Position numbers and translations under genes: made by a program. From positions 310,001-374,000 of the forward strand of contig JADFUC010000954.1 of NCBI GenBank assembly GCA_019722365.1: 64,000 nucleotides of DNA, in the 5' to 3' direction. The notes beneath the pieces are model-generated. The model saw nothing but the letters and a program-made list of their open reading frames with translations, ran no database searches and had not been told where the DNA came from. The DNA comes from Lithospermum erythrorhizon. Its lineage: Eukaryota > Streptophyta > Magnoliopsida > Boraginales > Boraginaceae. Below, one piece after another: positions 36,896-50,013 of this stretch (position 1 is the first letter of the stretch; the number at the start of each line of letters is the position of its first letter).

Positions 36896-39272
36896 AAAAT
36901 ATATTCATAACAAAATAAAATAAAAATAAAAATCATTAAAAATTATAATAAAAAAAGTAAGAATGTGGTACGAGCTAACAAACCGACTTGACTGATGCAC
37001 AACTTTTATATATTCTTTTTAGATAGTCGGTTGTTCTTTGATTAACCCAACGGCCCATAGGTATTGAGGCACGTGTATAACCACAGGCGGAAGATTAGTG
37101 GTACAAAGTCTATGTACCTTCCGCCCATATTGATGACCAGTTGAGATATTTCACTAGATTTTTATTTGCTTAAAACTAAAGAAATGAACAAAAGGAAATG
37201 GGTGCGAAAAACCAAGTGATTTGTTGCCGGAATCACCGCCTGCATCATATGATTCTCTACATCAAAGTCAAGATAATCATATTTATATGCTCACTACTTT
37301 CTTTTTGACCCCTCCAAATTCAAAACAACGCTAGTGTTGCTCTATTTTTTCTTAACCCGATGATAATCATATATCATCAAACAATATAAGTCTGTGCAAA
37401 GTCGATTCGGATATTTTGAAGGTCTAGGACGAAATTAAAAAAAAAAATCCTCATATTATTCTTTAATTAATGATGTTTAGATGTTTTTTTTTTTAGTTTT
37501 CGAATTGGTTCTTTGAATATAAAAAAAATTTAATACAAAATGAAAATATATGAAACAATATTAGAAACATATTTTAAAAAATAAATTTAACCTCAGGACC
37601 GAACATATATTTTTTATTTTACGAGTTTAAGTTATACTAAGATTTTTTTAAAAATACATTAATGCGGACTGTGTATAAGATTCAAGTGAATATGATAACT
37701 TACATAAAATACGAAATTATATATTGAATATTATTCCTTATATAGTCAAGAGATTGTCAAATTTTGAATTTTGATGGATTGACTTTTCAATTTTGAATTC
37801 ATATAATTTTTTAATGTGTTAAATATTTTTTGTAAAAATATATCAAACTGTATATTTTCAACATGTTGAACTATTAAATTGACTAGTAATCTGTGCGAAT
37901 TCGTATTCAACAATCACTTTTATATTAATATTTGTACAATTGATATAATATTAATTATTAAAATAATATAATATATAAATGAAGAAAGATGAAAATAGAA
38001 CAATCTACCATCACATAAGAAATTTTTATTTTTTGATTTGAGGAAAAAAAGATGGTTGGTTATTATATAAAAAAAATTATTTCTAATAGTTAGTTTTTTA
38101 TATCAAGAAAGCAAATTTATATTTATTCTCCAAAAATTTAAGGGGTATGAAATCATAGACTTCAACTTACTAACTTTAAATTATCCATTTCCATATTATG
38201 TATGTGATAGATAATTTTAATCAAATTTTAAGTTAAAAATGGAAATATAATTTCTTAATCTTTGATTGGAATATTAGAAAATAATTGAACAATTTTTTAG
38301 TAACTACGGTGAAGAAGTATTAAAAGACATGAACAAATGCAACTTCTCCATTGGTTCTAAAACGTACAACTCTGAAGCTGTAATTTGATGGTATTTAATA
38401 ATAGTAGGCCACATAATACAGTAATAAATAATCGAAAAATGAGAGCACCACGTCTTTTTCATTGTTGCAGATCTTGCCTCAGCCTTTGTCTCCCCACGCA
38501 TCACCATCTACCCTACCTTTTCTTTAACTCTTTCATTTATAATTTTATATACACCCATTTTAATATATTAATACTTTATTGTATAAATTCTCAAATTCAA
38601 AATTCCTCTTTTATTTTCAAATATTTTTTAATAAATTATATAATATTTTTGTAAACGTATAGAAATAATTATGTACATTCTACTTTATTATTGTCCTTAT
38701 ATTTTCAATTCAGATAAATAACATTAATTCTATTTATTACATATTCATTTATACATAATTTTCTCTATACTAGCTAAAAGTACTAAAAAAATACTAACAT
38801 ATTTGTCCAAAATATAAAAACATAACATCTATGTATTCTTTTAATTTTGGATATGAATATCAAAATTTATCGAAAGTTTCAAAATTTGTCATTAGCTTTT
38901 AGGAATAAAGTGAGTACTAAAGATTAATTAATAGTTTTAAAATTCCCAAATTAGTGTCATTATACTTTCGATTCAAAATCAATGACACCGGTTAAATTTA
39001 TCAAATTCTTATATTTTTAATTAATATGTAAACGATTGGAACGATAAATAAAAAAATGGAGAATTAATTTAAAAGCCCCCAAATTGTTGTCCTATTTTGA
39101 ATGTAACCCCTCCCTATTTATACACCCAAAGACCCCCCTTCTCCACAACAAATATACACTTCCATTTTCCATTTTCCATTTTCCAATTTTCATTTTATTT
39201 TCAGTTTCTTATTTTTCCTAAGGTTAAGACTTAAGACAACTCCTTTATCTAAATAATTATATTCATATGTAT
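36896..39272. other. AT-rich intergenic DNA
   Basis: No gene is recognised. 36970-37420 is less AT-rich but has no coding signal that I can support. Confidence 0.4.
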
Positions 39273-39429
39273 GATTTGTCCCAAAAAGATTGTCCACTTC
39301 TTCAATTTTTAACCAACATATTTGTCTATGTGTTGTATAATATACTGATGATTTTCAACCTATTTTACTATTAACATGTTAATTTTGAGTGTTAAAAATA
39401 TAACTAGACAATTTTTTTGGGACGAATTG
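39273..39429. mobile_element. Short MITE
   Basis: Left end TTTGTCCCAAAAAGATTGTC and right end, reverse-complemented, TTCGTCCCAAAAAAATTGTC form terminal inverted repeats about 157 bp apart. The left end matches a block in the triplication at 24.7-25.4 kb. Confidence 0.75.
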
Positions 39430-40147
39430 TTATTTTCTAGAATTATTTGTATTTTTGTCTAATAAATAAGTAGCTAATTTTAGGAAAATTGATTTAACTA
39501 TTTTTTTTGGTTAATTCCAAAAAATTGAGCTGATTATACTAGAATTATTTGTGTTTTTGAAATGGAGAGAGTAGTTTGTTAGATCTGAAGAAGTATTTTT
39601 TTTTTCGTTTTCAGCTGATTTTTTGTATATTAATTTTTTCAGAAATTAACATATTAAATTGAATAAATTTCTATATTTAACTTATCTAATTCAGTAAAAA
39701 ATAAAAATTTCCATTTTTATGTTTGCCTTTAAGTTTTACCTCTAGAATTAATATAGTAGATCTGCTTCGTGATAATTGTTTTTATTTCCAATTTATTTTT
39801 GGATTTTACCTAATTTGTTTTTTGGGTTCTACCTAAAGTTTTGTTTTTTTTTTATTGAAGATTTTACCTCAATTTTTTTTTGGGTTTTACCTAAAATTTT
39901 GATTTTTATTGTTGTTGAAGATTTTACCTCAAATTTATCTCAGTAATTCTGTTGTTTTCGAACAAATTAAAAGTTTCAATTTTTTTGGCAAGTTGTCAAG
40001 ATCAGTAGCTAATATTATATAATTCCGAGTAATATTTAATTTGATTCATATTTATTAACAATTGTTGTTTATTAATTTGTTTTGCAGGTTTGGATTTGTG
40101 AATAATACATATAAATATTAGGGTTTGTGTTTTGAGATAGAGATAAG
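39430..40147. promoter_or_regulatory. Upstream region of the 40148 gene
   Basis: T-rich leader-like DNA with repeated ATTTTACCTxAA and GGGTTxTACCTAAA units (39790-39940). A splice acceptor-like TTTTGCAG at 40081-40088 suggests a 5' UTR intron. No start codon or element is otherwise supported here. Confidence 0.3.
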
Positions 40148-41715
40148 ATGAATCAACACTGTGCAATTCAACAACAAAGCAGTTTTGGTGGTTGTGGAGA
40201 AGAGATGATGATGATGAGGCGAAACGGTGTCGTTGTTTGCCCCAAGCCTCGTCGTGTTGGTCGTTATGATGCTGCCATTGTTGACCATGTTCGACCTCTT
40301 CGATGGCACGCTAGGTGAATTATCTTGCTACTAGAACCAGTTTTAGTCTTACCATGGATGATTGTATTGATTTACATTCTTTCATTGGCCTGGATATTGA
40401 TATTCGATTAATTTTACTCTTTATGGGCTGTTTCGATTGAGGTGAATCTAGACGAGGGTAAAAGTTATAAGTCAATTTAGGTGAGCGTAGTTGAGGTGAA
40501 TGGATGTGAATGTTTTAAAATGTTGTTGGGATACTGTAATATTTGTCAGGTGAATTGAGTTATATTAAGGTGAAATATAACTAAAAATGCTATTCGCCTT
40601 CGTTACATCCAATTTTTCATCAACGGATTAATCATTTAACTTCGATTAAGCTAGGTGAATACAAATTAGAACTCCAATCGGGGTGAGCTTAATTTCTTTT
40701 CAAGATTTCAGAAGTATTTTTTTCTGAATCTGTTATTAAACTGAATTATTGAGTTCTGCCAAAAAAAGAATTATTTCCATGTGATATGGGTCGTGGGTTT
40801 TTATTTCATAGAGTAGTATATTATATTGTTTGATTTGTGTTTGATTAGTTTTAGGTATTACCTACTTTGCCTAATATTGTGTTTGTTGTTTCTTTTGTGT
40901 GGAATAGTCAGCAGCAGGACTGGTGTGATACTCAAGCTGCGAATGAGCTGTTTGACATCATTTTAGCTAAGGTTGGTAGTACCCTTTTGGTCTCTTATCT
41001 CTTTGTAGAAGTGTTTAGTTGTTTTCTTGGTGTTCTATCCATCTTATATTGGTGATATTTTGGTGATCTGTATATATCGGTTAGTTTTTCGTGATCTGTT
41101 TGATAATGAGATCTGGTAGGTTTAGTGTGTGATGTGGAGAATTATAAGCATGATTCATGCTTTAATATGTTTTATGAATCTAATCTACAAAGGAATATAA
41201 TCGGTTGCGTTAATGTTTTGGTGATGTGCTTTTCCATTTAGATTTGTGGGCCTGATAATCAAGCTATTGTTATTCATTTTGTCTAATTGAGAATTCCAAT
41301 TGCTTTTGTCATCGTTTTATGAGATATTAGTATCTACTAATAAAGAACAAGTTTAATTAGAGATTTGATGGTCTCCTATTCATTTTTACAGGGCGCTAGT
41401 GGTGGTGGTGTGGAGCAGCAATCGGCTTCTGGTGTTTTGCCGGTAGCTTCATCGCCCCCGTTTTTTTGTGGGTCACCCCCTAGCAGAGTTTCTAACCCGT
41501 TAATTCAAGATGCCCGATTTGGGGATGAGAAGGTTACACCGGTTTCCCCAAGAGCAATACCTATTCCATCCGGACTGAATTCATCTCCATCATCATCCAC
41601 CAGGAAAGGTGGATGTGTGAGGGAGAATTTTGGAAACAATCCGGCTGTTAGAGTCGAAGGCTTTGACTGCCTTGATAGAGATAGGCGAGCCGGGAGCATC
41701 CCTGCTTTCGCTTAG
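40148..41715 (+). CDS. Conserved plant protein of unknown function (3 exons, 184 aa)
   Basis: Exons 40148-40314, 40908-40971 and 41392-41715 join in frame at GT..AG sites. The protein opens MNQHCAIQQQSSFGG, then has CPKPRRVGRYDAAIVDHVRP, QDWCDTQAANELFDIILAK across exon 2, and a Ser/Pro/Gly-rich C-terminal half with GSPPSRVSNPLIQDARFGDE (residues 104-123) and SPRAIPIPSGLNSSPSS. I recall the SPPSR.xNPL.xDARFGDE type of motif from uncharacterised plant proteins, but no enzyme or DNA-binding domain is visible. Low complexity suggests much of it is disordered. The start codon is the first in-frame ATG after a probable 5' UTR intron. No lesions are seen. Confidence 0.85.
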
Positions 41716-44700
41716 AGGAAAACTCCGATGTATTCTATTGCCGAAAGAGTATGCAGAACATAGTGAGTTACACTCAAGCCACCACAAATAAGTTCAGTTT
41801 TGGAGATTTTTGTCAGAATTCGAAGAAGATGAGGAAGTTGTGCCTGTTGTAAATATGTTCAACTGGATCTTGTAATTAGAGGGTTGTCTTTTGTAAGTAA
41901 GTGAGTTATTAACCACAATCATTAAGGTATTAGAAGTAATATATGCTTGAAGGAGGTCCTGAAAGGAACCATCCTGTGATGATGATGTAAGTTGTAAATA
42001 ATAAAAAGCATATTGGGTTATTTTTAGAGCTGCTTTTGGAGGAGAATATGTAGTTGGGTAAGAATCTTTTGAGTTGAGTCTTGGTTGTAACCAATTCACT
42101 TAATGTAAATATAAATAAGTCAATATTCAAGAATTAAATTTGTTTTTCCATTATTCTTTTGTTTTTTTACATAGGTTTTCAATTAACCTAACCTTATACC
42201 CAAGAATTCTAGAGTAGGTGTATCATCCTGATGTCTGAATCCTCGATTGTCATGATTTAATCTATTCATAAATTATCGAATCCGAGTGTGGGATTTAGAG
42301 CTTAAACGTCATACATAGGTTGTTGACTTGTGTGATGAATGTTTTTACTTGTAGGATTCTTGTTCTAGTGATTGTGTGTTGGGTTGCCTTCATTTAAATC
42401 TTTTTGACTATATTCTAGGGATGACAGAAAAGATGAATAATAATCATTCATTATTTTCCACGCGAAAATGATGGTATTGATAAGGCATGGATAGAAGGGG
42501 CTGGCCTCAAATGTTGTGCACTTCATTATTCATATTCGTTCTTTCATCTTATCTAAAATGTGGCACAACGCCCGACTCGATTGAAAAGATATTGGTAGGA
42601 AGATCGAGTTTATGATGCTTGATTCTATTTCAGCATCTTTCTGCGAAATTAGGTTATTAGCATAGGTTTGTAAACACCCTTCTTGTTATCATATGGGTAT
42701 CATTGTGTACGATTCGATCTTCCTTACCTCTCTTAGACGGGAACCTTTTTAGAGGTGTTGAAATATGTTATACAAATATTCTTCTCATAATTTGATTTTT
42801 GTTGTGAATATAGCTAGAAGCAATATAAATAAGCATGGAATAAAGAGAAAAGAGAGGAATAAATTTTATTTTGATATTGATACATTGAGGGTGTCTGTTA
42901 TAGGCTTATCTGATACATATAATATAACTTGGTGAGCAAGTTGACTAATTTATTAAATGTCAGCCATCGCTTTTCTTTGTAAACAAGCATCGTAGAAAAT
43001 ATCTTCTTATTACAAACAAACATTATCTGAAATATCTTTCCAAGAAAAATATCCTGCTAAAATATGTTTCAAAGCAAACATCATAACAAGTATGTTACTA
43101 CAACAAATATCTACTTTCGATTATTCTTTTTCTTAAATTCATATAGTCTTTTTCTTCCACAGCCCAATCTTCTTTTCCTTTTTACCAAGTGGCATGTCTT
43201 AGGAAGAATCGTAGCCAAAGGTACAACTACTTAACTTCATTAAGTTGGTTTTCTCCTCCTCTTTGTTTTCTCTTTGGACTTTCACTGCATGGCTTGTTAT
43301 CTGTGAGTATGTAATTACATTACACTTTACAACCTTATAAAGTTTGCAAGCGTACCTAGAATTGACAAACAATTATAAATTAATGAGATTTATAGTATTT
43401 TCATATCTTGTGTCATTAAAAGTACCACGTACACTCCTAAATTAATTAAAAGTTACAAATTGAGAAATGTGATTTACTAACTAACGAGTTACAAATTGAG
43501 AAATGTGATTTACTTGATGCTTTGTGTGCTTATCTTTGTGTCATAGAGTGCATATGCATTTTAAAATTAATAAGTATTTCCAAATTGAAATGTGATTTAC
43601 TTGAGTATTATGTGCTCGTATCTTTGTGTCTCTAAAAGTACATATGCACTCTAAATTAACTTACGTCTGATAAAATTTCTGATTTATATGAAATCTTGTA
43701 CTGCATGCATTACCTACGAGTGCATGATTTCTAAAATAACAGGTTGTTACAAGTTACTTATTTCATTTATGTGGTACATGAGTACCTATATACTTTATAC
43801 TTAGAGGCGTTGCGGGCGGATTATACGGGGAACCGTCAGGAGACGACCACGTAGATCGACCCGTTAATCCATCAGCTTTATTAACCGTCCAGGTCCTCGG
43901 TTCCAAAATTTGAACCGTGCAGATTAGAACAGTTGCTAACCGGTAAGAGAAGCAGGTTCATTGATTTTTTAGATTTTGGTTTTCTTCGATTTTGGTATTT
44001 TTGGATCGGTTCGGAACAGTCCAGCAGGAATTGAATTTGTATTTTAGGAAAAAAAAAATTAATTTTCATGCATTTATCACTTTTAAGATCTTCTTTGTGT
44101 TATAGAAATGCGTTTTAAGAAGGTCGATTTAGATTTAGTTTTGTTCGTTATTAGTGCAGTATAGTAGCATATATGTAAATCCTTCTAAAGTTAATGATAT
44201 AGAGAATGTATAGATATGTAAAAGTGGTACTATGTGAATCCCGGATAGGGGCCGTTGGGATTAGCCTTTGAAGCTTAGATGAAATAGGTTTGGTTTCAGT
44301 ACGATTAGCTCAAGCCGAGCCGTCGTCTGCTTTTTCTGTGAACTCTTGTGAGGTATGAGCCAAATCCCGATTAGGTCACGTGTTGACCTTGTATATATGT
44401 TCATGGATGGGGTAACATGTGCGGAAGGGTATTATAAAACCAGTCGGTCCCTTATTGGTAAGCTAAGACATTATGGATATATTAATAAGGTATTGAGTTT
44501 TATGCATCTATAATAATTAATTAATTTTAATATGAATCTCATAAATTCTTGATAGTAGGTTAGTTTTAAGGTTTAGTTTTTTTGGTATAAATGATTCATA
44601 ATGTTTAAAGAGAACTTAAAGGTCAATTTTTTAAAGGATCTATTGTGATTGATATAACTTAATTATGAACATTCATAAATATAAATATTTTGTACAATAC

Positions 44701-45164
44701 CCCCACGGATGTCAAGAATATATGCTCAATAAAATCCAACTAGGAAATTCAAGTGGGAGAAAAAATCTAGTGATAATCCAATACTCTTACTGAATGCTGA
44801 AGAATTATTGGGAGAGTTGAAACCAGCCTAGCTACACACCCACATGCAAAGAAAGAAACATCATAAATTGATACTACCCTGGGATTCAACAGACAACTAA
44901 TTCAAGTGTTGGTTGGTGAGCTATCAAATGTTTCCTCTCCAGTCTCCTCCAGTTGTCCAACTATTACTTTGTCCATTAATCCTATGATGGTAGGCTCACA
45001 CGGAGTATAACACTAGTAAGTAGTAACTATTATGCATTAATTTTAACTAAATGGACCAACCACTGTTTCATGTCATTGACTGGAGAAATTTAGCTAACTA
45101 CCATTCTTTATAAAAGTTTGTTATAACACTTTTTTTTTTTAAGTAGCACTCTTTCCATACAAAA
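41716..45164. other. Intergenic region
   Basis: The first few hundred bases probably include the 3' UTR of the preceding gene. 43440-43640 holds a short degenerate duplication (ACAAATTGAGAAATGTGATTTACT twice). 43805-44060 is GC-richer, with GGTTCGGAACAG-type motifs as in hAT-like relics elsewhere in the window. No gene recognised. Confidence 0.35.
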
Positions 45165-45179
45165 TTAAATTACTAGCTT

Positions 45180-45440
45180 AAAAAAAAAGAAAGCTAGTCT
45201 GTTATTATTTCTTCGATTCAACGCCTTGTAATAACTCTTACTTGCTAGCATACCCATGGCCTTCGTAATCTTGACCACCGCCCTTTCCATGACCGCCCCC
45301 ACCATATGATACCCCACAACTCCACCACTCGCTGAGCTGCCCCTCACCCCGTTCCCTCCCTTGTGCCCGCCTCTTCCCTGCCCCCATAACTACCTTCCTC
45401 ACTCCTCAACTTGTTTTGTACCCCATTGGTTTCGCAACCC
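45180..45440 (-). pseudogene. Possible glycine-rich protein relic
   Basis: On the minus strand one frame ends GGGGHGKGGGQDYEGHGYASK followed by TAA, and an adjacent frame reads GGRGRGGHKGGNGVRGSSA. Frames change, so no intact reading frame exists. The plus strand is C-rich, and this could instead be the C-rich half of a foldback element such as 36028-36895. Confidence 0.3.
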
Positions 45441-46039
45441 AAGAAATTTGGCGAAATCTGTGGAGTCGGCCCGTGGTATTTCTTTTAGATCTGTAATCTT
45501 TTTTATTATTAGCAATGTCGTGACAGCCATTTATGGAAATGAATGAATTACACTTGATTCCTAATATCTCACTTGTCTACGTCATTTCCTCATAAACTTC
45601 ATTATCTAAACTTGACTACCATAATTTATTTTTCTCTTGTACTTTCTGTCATCTCTCTAAACTTTTACTTCTGATGTTCACAAAGATGGAAACTTTAATA
45701 CAAATTTCGTTATATAATACTCTAATTTCTGTAAAGGTGAAGAGATATTTAACATTGTGGATTTTTTTGGCTAATTTCTAGAATTTTATGTAAATATATA
45801 CTAGTTTGACTTGTATATTTAATAGATCTATGTTTTATATATATACTTGGTGTGTGTTCTTTTGAGGATAAAATTGTGTTGTGCATTGGAGTTTTTATAG
45901 AGTTTTCATAAAATTATGATTTTGAGGTTGTTTTTCAATAAAAGGTTGAATCTTGTTAAATTTTATTGAATAATTGGACCAAATAAGTATTATGCTCTAG
46001 GAGGCTTTATAACTTCACATGAGACATTTTGAGATGTTA
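45441..46039. other. AT-rich spacer
   Basis: No gene or bounded element recognised. Confidence 0.3.
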
Positions 46040-47200
46040 TAATATTGTATGTTGTAGTATTATGCTTTAGGGCTAATTATAATGTTGTATAATGCAGTAT
46101 AACAGATTACAAGTCAATGTACCACAATATATTTTAGTATAATATACTATAAGTCATTATACTACAATATAACCCAGTATAATCGATTATAATTTGATGT
46201 AACACATTATATTGTGTTATAGCATATTATACTCGAATATAATGTTATTTTATGCAGTATAAGATGTTTTTTGTGATGATGAAAGATGTCGAGGTTCAGG
46301 GTTAACAACAGGGTAAATGTCCCGCAACAACCAAATGGATTTTATTGTGGATTCTATATTTGTAAAAGAGGATGTGCACAATCTAACAGTTGGAAAGTTC
46401 AACGATGATATGAGAAAGCTAGCTGATGACCTGTTTATGTAGTTAAGACTCTGATGGAAACTTCACATTCAAGAAGGTTACAATCAAGCTGAAAAACTTT
46501 GAAGACTGCCCATTATTTCTTTTGATTCGGATATATGTTAAGTGAATGATGATTGGTTACTTTTTAAATAATTATGGATGTTTTTAGTTTATTATGGATA
46601 TTTGTGAATATTTATTATGTTGAAGTTATTGTGTTGCATACATGTTTATTGTCAATCATTACATTGTAAGCTGTTACGAGAAAATTGTCAATTATTACAA
46701 TGATCATACAAAGACACCTACATGCAGTCCACACATCTTAACTCAGCGACAAAATTTTGGGGAATGTAATTGTGCCCTCCATATATAGAGAAATAAATCA
46801 TTAAAAATTCATATCTGATGTCAATAGTAGATTATACTAGGTTATGATTCAATATAATAAATTATAATGTGTTATAATGTATCATAATGTATTATAACTT
46901 ATAATAATTGATTATAATGTATTATATAAGATAGTACAATGATATAGCTTCGGTTTTCAATATTTTGGACTAAGAATTGAGGATTTATGAGATGAATTTT
47001 TAGTGAGAGAAGTGATTTTTGTTTTGTGTTGAAGAGAGAATGTGAAAAGATAAATAATGAAGAAGAAAGGAAATTTATATGTTATTTAATGGGGTATATA
47101 GTCATTTCATAACCAAATTGTGGTATTCTTCAAATAAAAAAAGATAATATGTGTAGGTAAATAGTAGCGTTGACTGTGGTATTTTATCAATTTCTCACCA
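46040..47200 (+). mobile_element. MULE relic with a ULP1-protease fragment and TATAAT-rich arms
   Basis: A 19-codon stretch at 46313-46369 reads NVPQQPNGFYCGFYICK, which fits the catalytic Cys region of ULP1/SENP proteases (QQ.NG.DCG..V). The usual Asp before Cys is Tyr here. Such domains are carried by KI-type Mutator-like elements. On both sides (46060-46265 and 46835-46930) are clusters of ATTATAATG/TATAATG motifs in both orientations. No transposase is recognised and the boundaries are uncertain. Confidence 0.5.
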
Positions 47201-47209
47201 TGACCCATT

Positions 47210-47635
47210 ATCCTGACCATGTTTAAAGCCCCCCACAGTTTAGTGAACCCCACCCCGCCCGATGTTCACAAATCCCTCCCAATCCCCCACTTGCTTTTGG
47301 CGACCCCTACGCGTATGCTTGAGATTTAGGGGATAAAGGATGAATGTGTGGGGGGAAGGGAAGGGGATAAGTCAAATGGGGCGTAGGAGAATGGGGGAAG
47401 CGGTGGGAGGCGTGGGGGTGTAGTGGCGGGAATGGGGAAAGGGGTAGGGTTTGACTGTGGGCGTAGTGGGATGGGGGTGGTAGCAAGGGGAGAAATTGAA
47501 AAAAGATGAAGGATGATATTTTTGGGGGGCATTTTAATCTTTTTCCAGGAAAAGTGTGCTAATTTTGAAAGAAAAAAAATATGTTAAAAATTAAAACCTT
47601 TTTAAAAAGGGTGTTAGTTAGCCAAATTACTCCAT
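47210..47635. mobile_element. Foldback-type element with C-rich then G-rich core
   Basis: The left part (47225-47310) is C-rich (CCCCACCCCGCCCGATG) and the right part (47330-47540) G-rich (GTGTGGGGGGAAGGG), followed by TTAAAACCTTTTTAAAAAGG and GTTAGTTAGCCAAATTACTCC. The composition switch matches 36028-36895. Clean terminal inverted repeats were not resolved. Confidence 0.5.
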
Positions 47636-48181
47636 TGACTGATCCTTAATAATGAAAGGCGAGGTCATAAAATTCGATTTAAAAGTGTGAAATAAATCGC
47701 AACCACCCACCTCAAGATCTCTATCTTGAAATACCATAAAAGAGTTAATGTAAGATATGTCACCAATTAATTAGGAATTAGATCTTTTTCCAAAGCTCCA
47801 ATTTCTAGTAAGAACAAAAAACAAAAAACAAATTTAAGCTAATGCTTCTTGGTTGCTTCTTGGTTTCAATCGTTTTTTGGCATTTTGGGCCATTATATAT
47901 TCTACTTGGACAAAATTTTGGAACACCACAATCTCCATTTTCTTTAATTTTGAAGCGATCATAATTCATGCCACTAAAGACAATTGTAGCATATTAAACC
48001 CAAGAAAATCATAATTGGACAAGAACATGCACTAGAGATTGAAACACACCCAAAGAATGTTTATTTAACATCTCCAAAAATCATACAATAAAAACTAAAA
48101 CAAATCCAATTTAATTTTTTTAGTGAAGATAATAATAATTTCAATAAGAGTCGAACCCTTAACCACAACAAACCCAAATTA
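47636..48181. other. 3' flank of the KCS gene
   Basis: AT-rich DNA, probably including the KCS 3' UTR. No other gene recognised. Confidence 0.35.
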
Positions 48182-49678
48182 CTATAGCTTGATCAAATCT
48201 GGAATTTGAACAGGATAGCTATGAATGCAATCAGCCCATGGTATATCATGAATTATTGATTGTTCCATTTTGATTGTCCTGTTACATCTCCAAACTGCAC
48301 TAATACACTTAAATCCACTCCCAAAACCAATCTGCCAAAGTCTATCCCCTCTTTTCATCCTCCCTTTAGCCTCAATATACCCAAGCTCATACCACAAGGA
48401 CGACGAAGAAGTATTCCCAAACCTATGGAGTGTCATTCTAGATGGCTCAATTTGATCATTTGACAGCCTCAAACTTTTTTGCAACTCATCGATCACCGCC
48501 CTCCCTCCAGCATGAATGCAGAAATGCTCGAACGCGAGCTTGAAATCCGGTATATATGGCTTCCATTTCAACCTCAAAACCATCCTTCCAATCAATGAAA
48601 TCAAGAAAAGAAGTTGCTCTGAAGCAGGAAGAACAAGAGGGCCTAAAGAAGTAATATTCGACTTCAAGGCCTCTCCTGCAATTTCCATAAGATTAATCGA
48701 CAAACTTATGCCTACGATCCCTTCAGGATCTTCTTCTTCATAAACACACTTATAAGACTTATGATCAAATCCTTTATGGGTTCTCACAACTCTCAGAAAA
48801 TTATATTTCGCAGTTTTTTCGTAAGATTTCTTGTTCGATAACAAAATTGCAGCCCCTCCCATTCTAAACAAACAATTTGGAAGAAGCATTGATCTTTCTT
48901 TCCCTAAGTAAGAATTAGGAGTGATAATTTCTGTACTAATTACAACAGCATTAGCATTTTTATGCACTTGAAGTAGACTAGTAGCTAAATTTATAGAGAT
49001 TAGGCCTGCACTACATCCCATTCCTGATAAATTGAAGCTTTTTATGCTACTTCTAAGCTTATATTTATTGATCACCATGGAAGCTAAAGACGGTATCGGG
49101 TTAAAAAGACTACAATTAACAACAAGAATGTCAATCTCATTTGGATTAAGAGATGTTTTTTCAAGAAGTGAATCCATTGCTGAGAACAGAACAATTTCTG
49201 TTTCTTCCATCGCTAATCGAAAAGTAGGCGATGGAGGGATAAAATGTGAGGCCAATGGAAAGCAAGTTTCCTCACCAAGACCTGATCTTTCCAAGATTTT
49301 GCATTGGAAGTTAACACTTTTTAAGGGTAATGACAGATATGCATGTTCCATGAATTTTGCTGATGGGACTCTATAAGTATGAGGAGGTTTGAAACAAGCA
49401 TAATCAACTAAGTAAATTTTTCTTGGCATCGCCATGCAAAAGTATGTAACTAAACTGACTACAAGAAATGTGCATGAGATTACTTGAATTGAAGTGAAAT
49501 GTAGAGAGTTCAAAATGACCAACAATTCATCATGGCTTTTGCAAGAGAGTTTGATGCTTAAAATGACCAAGAATGGAACAAGAAAGAAAGTTGGAAAGTG
49601 GTTTACAAGGTTTTGAAATAATAATTTTGCATGCTTGAGCTTCACTGACTTAGGTGATTCAGGAATTTTTTGAGACAT
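48182..49678 (-). CDS. 3-ketoacyl-CoA synthase (KCS), intronless, 498 aa
   Basis: A single uninterrupted frame from ATG (49676-49678) to stop. Two hydrophobic N-terminal segments (about residues 29-44 and 61-82) fit the membrane anchors of plant condensing enzymes in the ER. The FAE1/CUT1-type synthase domain follows, with VDYACFKPPHTYRVP (91-105). The catalytic residues are Cys222 in GMGCSAG, His389 in HAGGRAV and Asn422 in GNTSSSS. Also present are LLPNCLFRMGGAAILLSN (265-282) and GDRLWQIGFGSGFKC near the end. KCS enzymes condense acyl-CoA with malonyl-CoA, the first step of very-long-chain fatty acid elongation for waxes, suberin and sphingolipids. Lack of introns and length are usual for many KCS genes. 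The subgroup cannot be fixed without alignment, so no numbered symbol is given. All catalytic residues are present. Confidence 0.97.
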   Translation of the reverse strand: MSQKIPESPKSVKLKHAKLLFQNLVNHFPTFFLVPFLVILSIKLSCKSHDELLVILNSLHFTSIQVISCTFLVVSLVTYFCMAMPRKIYLVDYACFKPPHTYRVPSAKFMEHAYLSLPLKSVNFQCKILERSGLGEETCFPLASHFIPPSPTFRLAMEETEIVLFSAMDSLLEKTSLNPNEIDILVVNCSLFNPIPSLASMVINKYKLRSSIKSFNLSGMGCSAGLISINLATSLLQVHKNANAVVISTEIITPNSYLGKERSMLLPNCLFRMGGAAILLSNKKSYEKTAKYNFLRVVRTHKGFDHKSYKCVYEEEDPEGIVGISLSINLMEIAGEALKSNITSLGPLVLPASEQLLFLISLIGRMVLRLKWKPYIPDFKLAFEHFCIHAGGRAVIDELQKSLRLSNDQIEPSRMTLHRFGNTSSSSLWYELGYIEAKGRMKRGDRLWQIGFGSGFKCISAVWRCNRTIKMEQSIIHDIPWADCIHSYPVQIPDLIKL

Positions 49679-49724
49679 ATTTGGTTTATTTGATTGATGT
49701 AAATGTCTTGTTTGGGTAATGAGC

Positions 49725-49732
49725 CTATATAG
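49725..49732 (-). promoter_or_regulatory. Candidate TATA box of the KCS gene
   Basis: CTATATAG (palindromic) lies 46 bp upstream of the KCS start codon. It would give a very short 5' UTR. Motif and position only. Confidence 0.35.
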
Positions 49733-50013
49733 AGAAGATTTTAAAGGCTTGGAGAAGTAAACTTAAAGGGTATATTTATGGGGGCAGGCTGTGAGTGGGC
49801 ATAAGAAGAAGAAAAATGAGCCCACGACTTTTTCATAAATATTGCAATAAGGTCTTATAGTGTTACAGCATTGTAATAAATGATTGTTTTACAGGAGAAA
49901 ACAGTTGAAGGGAAAAAGTTCAAGAATTTAAAGCAAATGGAACAGGGAATCCTCTTAATATGACCGGACCCCCTTATCCTATTTAGGCGAAAATTTCTTT
50001 AGAGTCATTAGCG

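Noticed and set aside
45165..45347. Intact minus-strand 60-codon gene
   Set aside because: The glycine-rich signal lies in a different frame and the whole stretch is frame-broken or compositional.
47326..47532. Pro-rich minus-strand frame (68 codons)
   Set aside because: Same cause: the low-complexity G-rich half of a repeat element.
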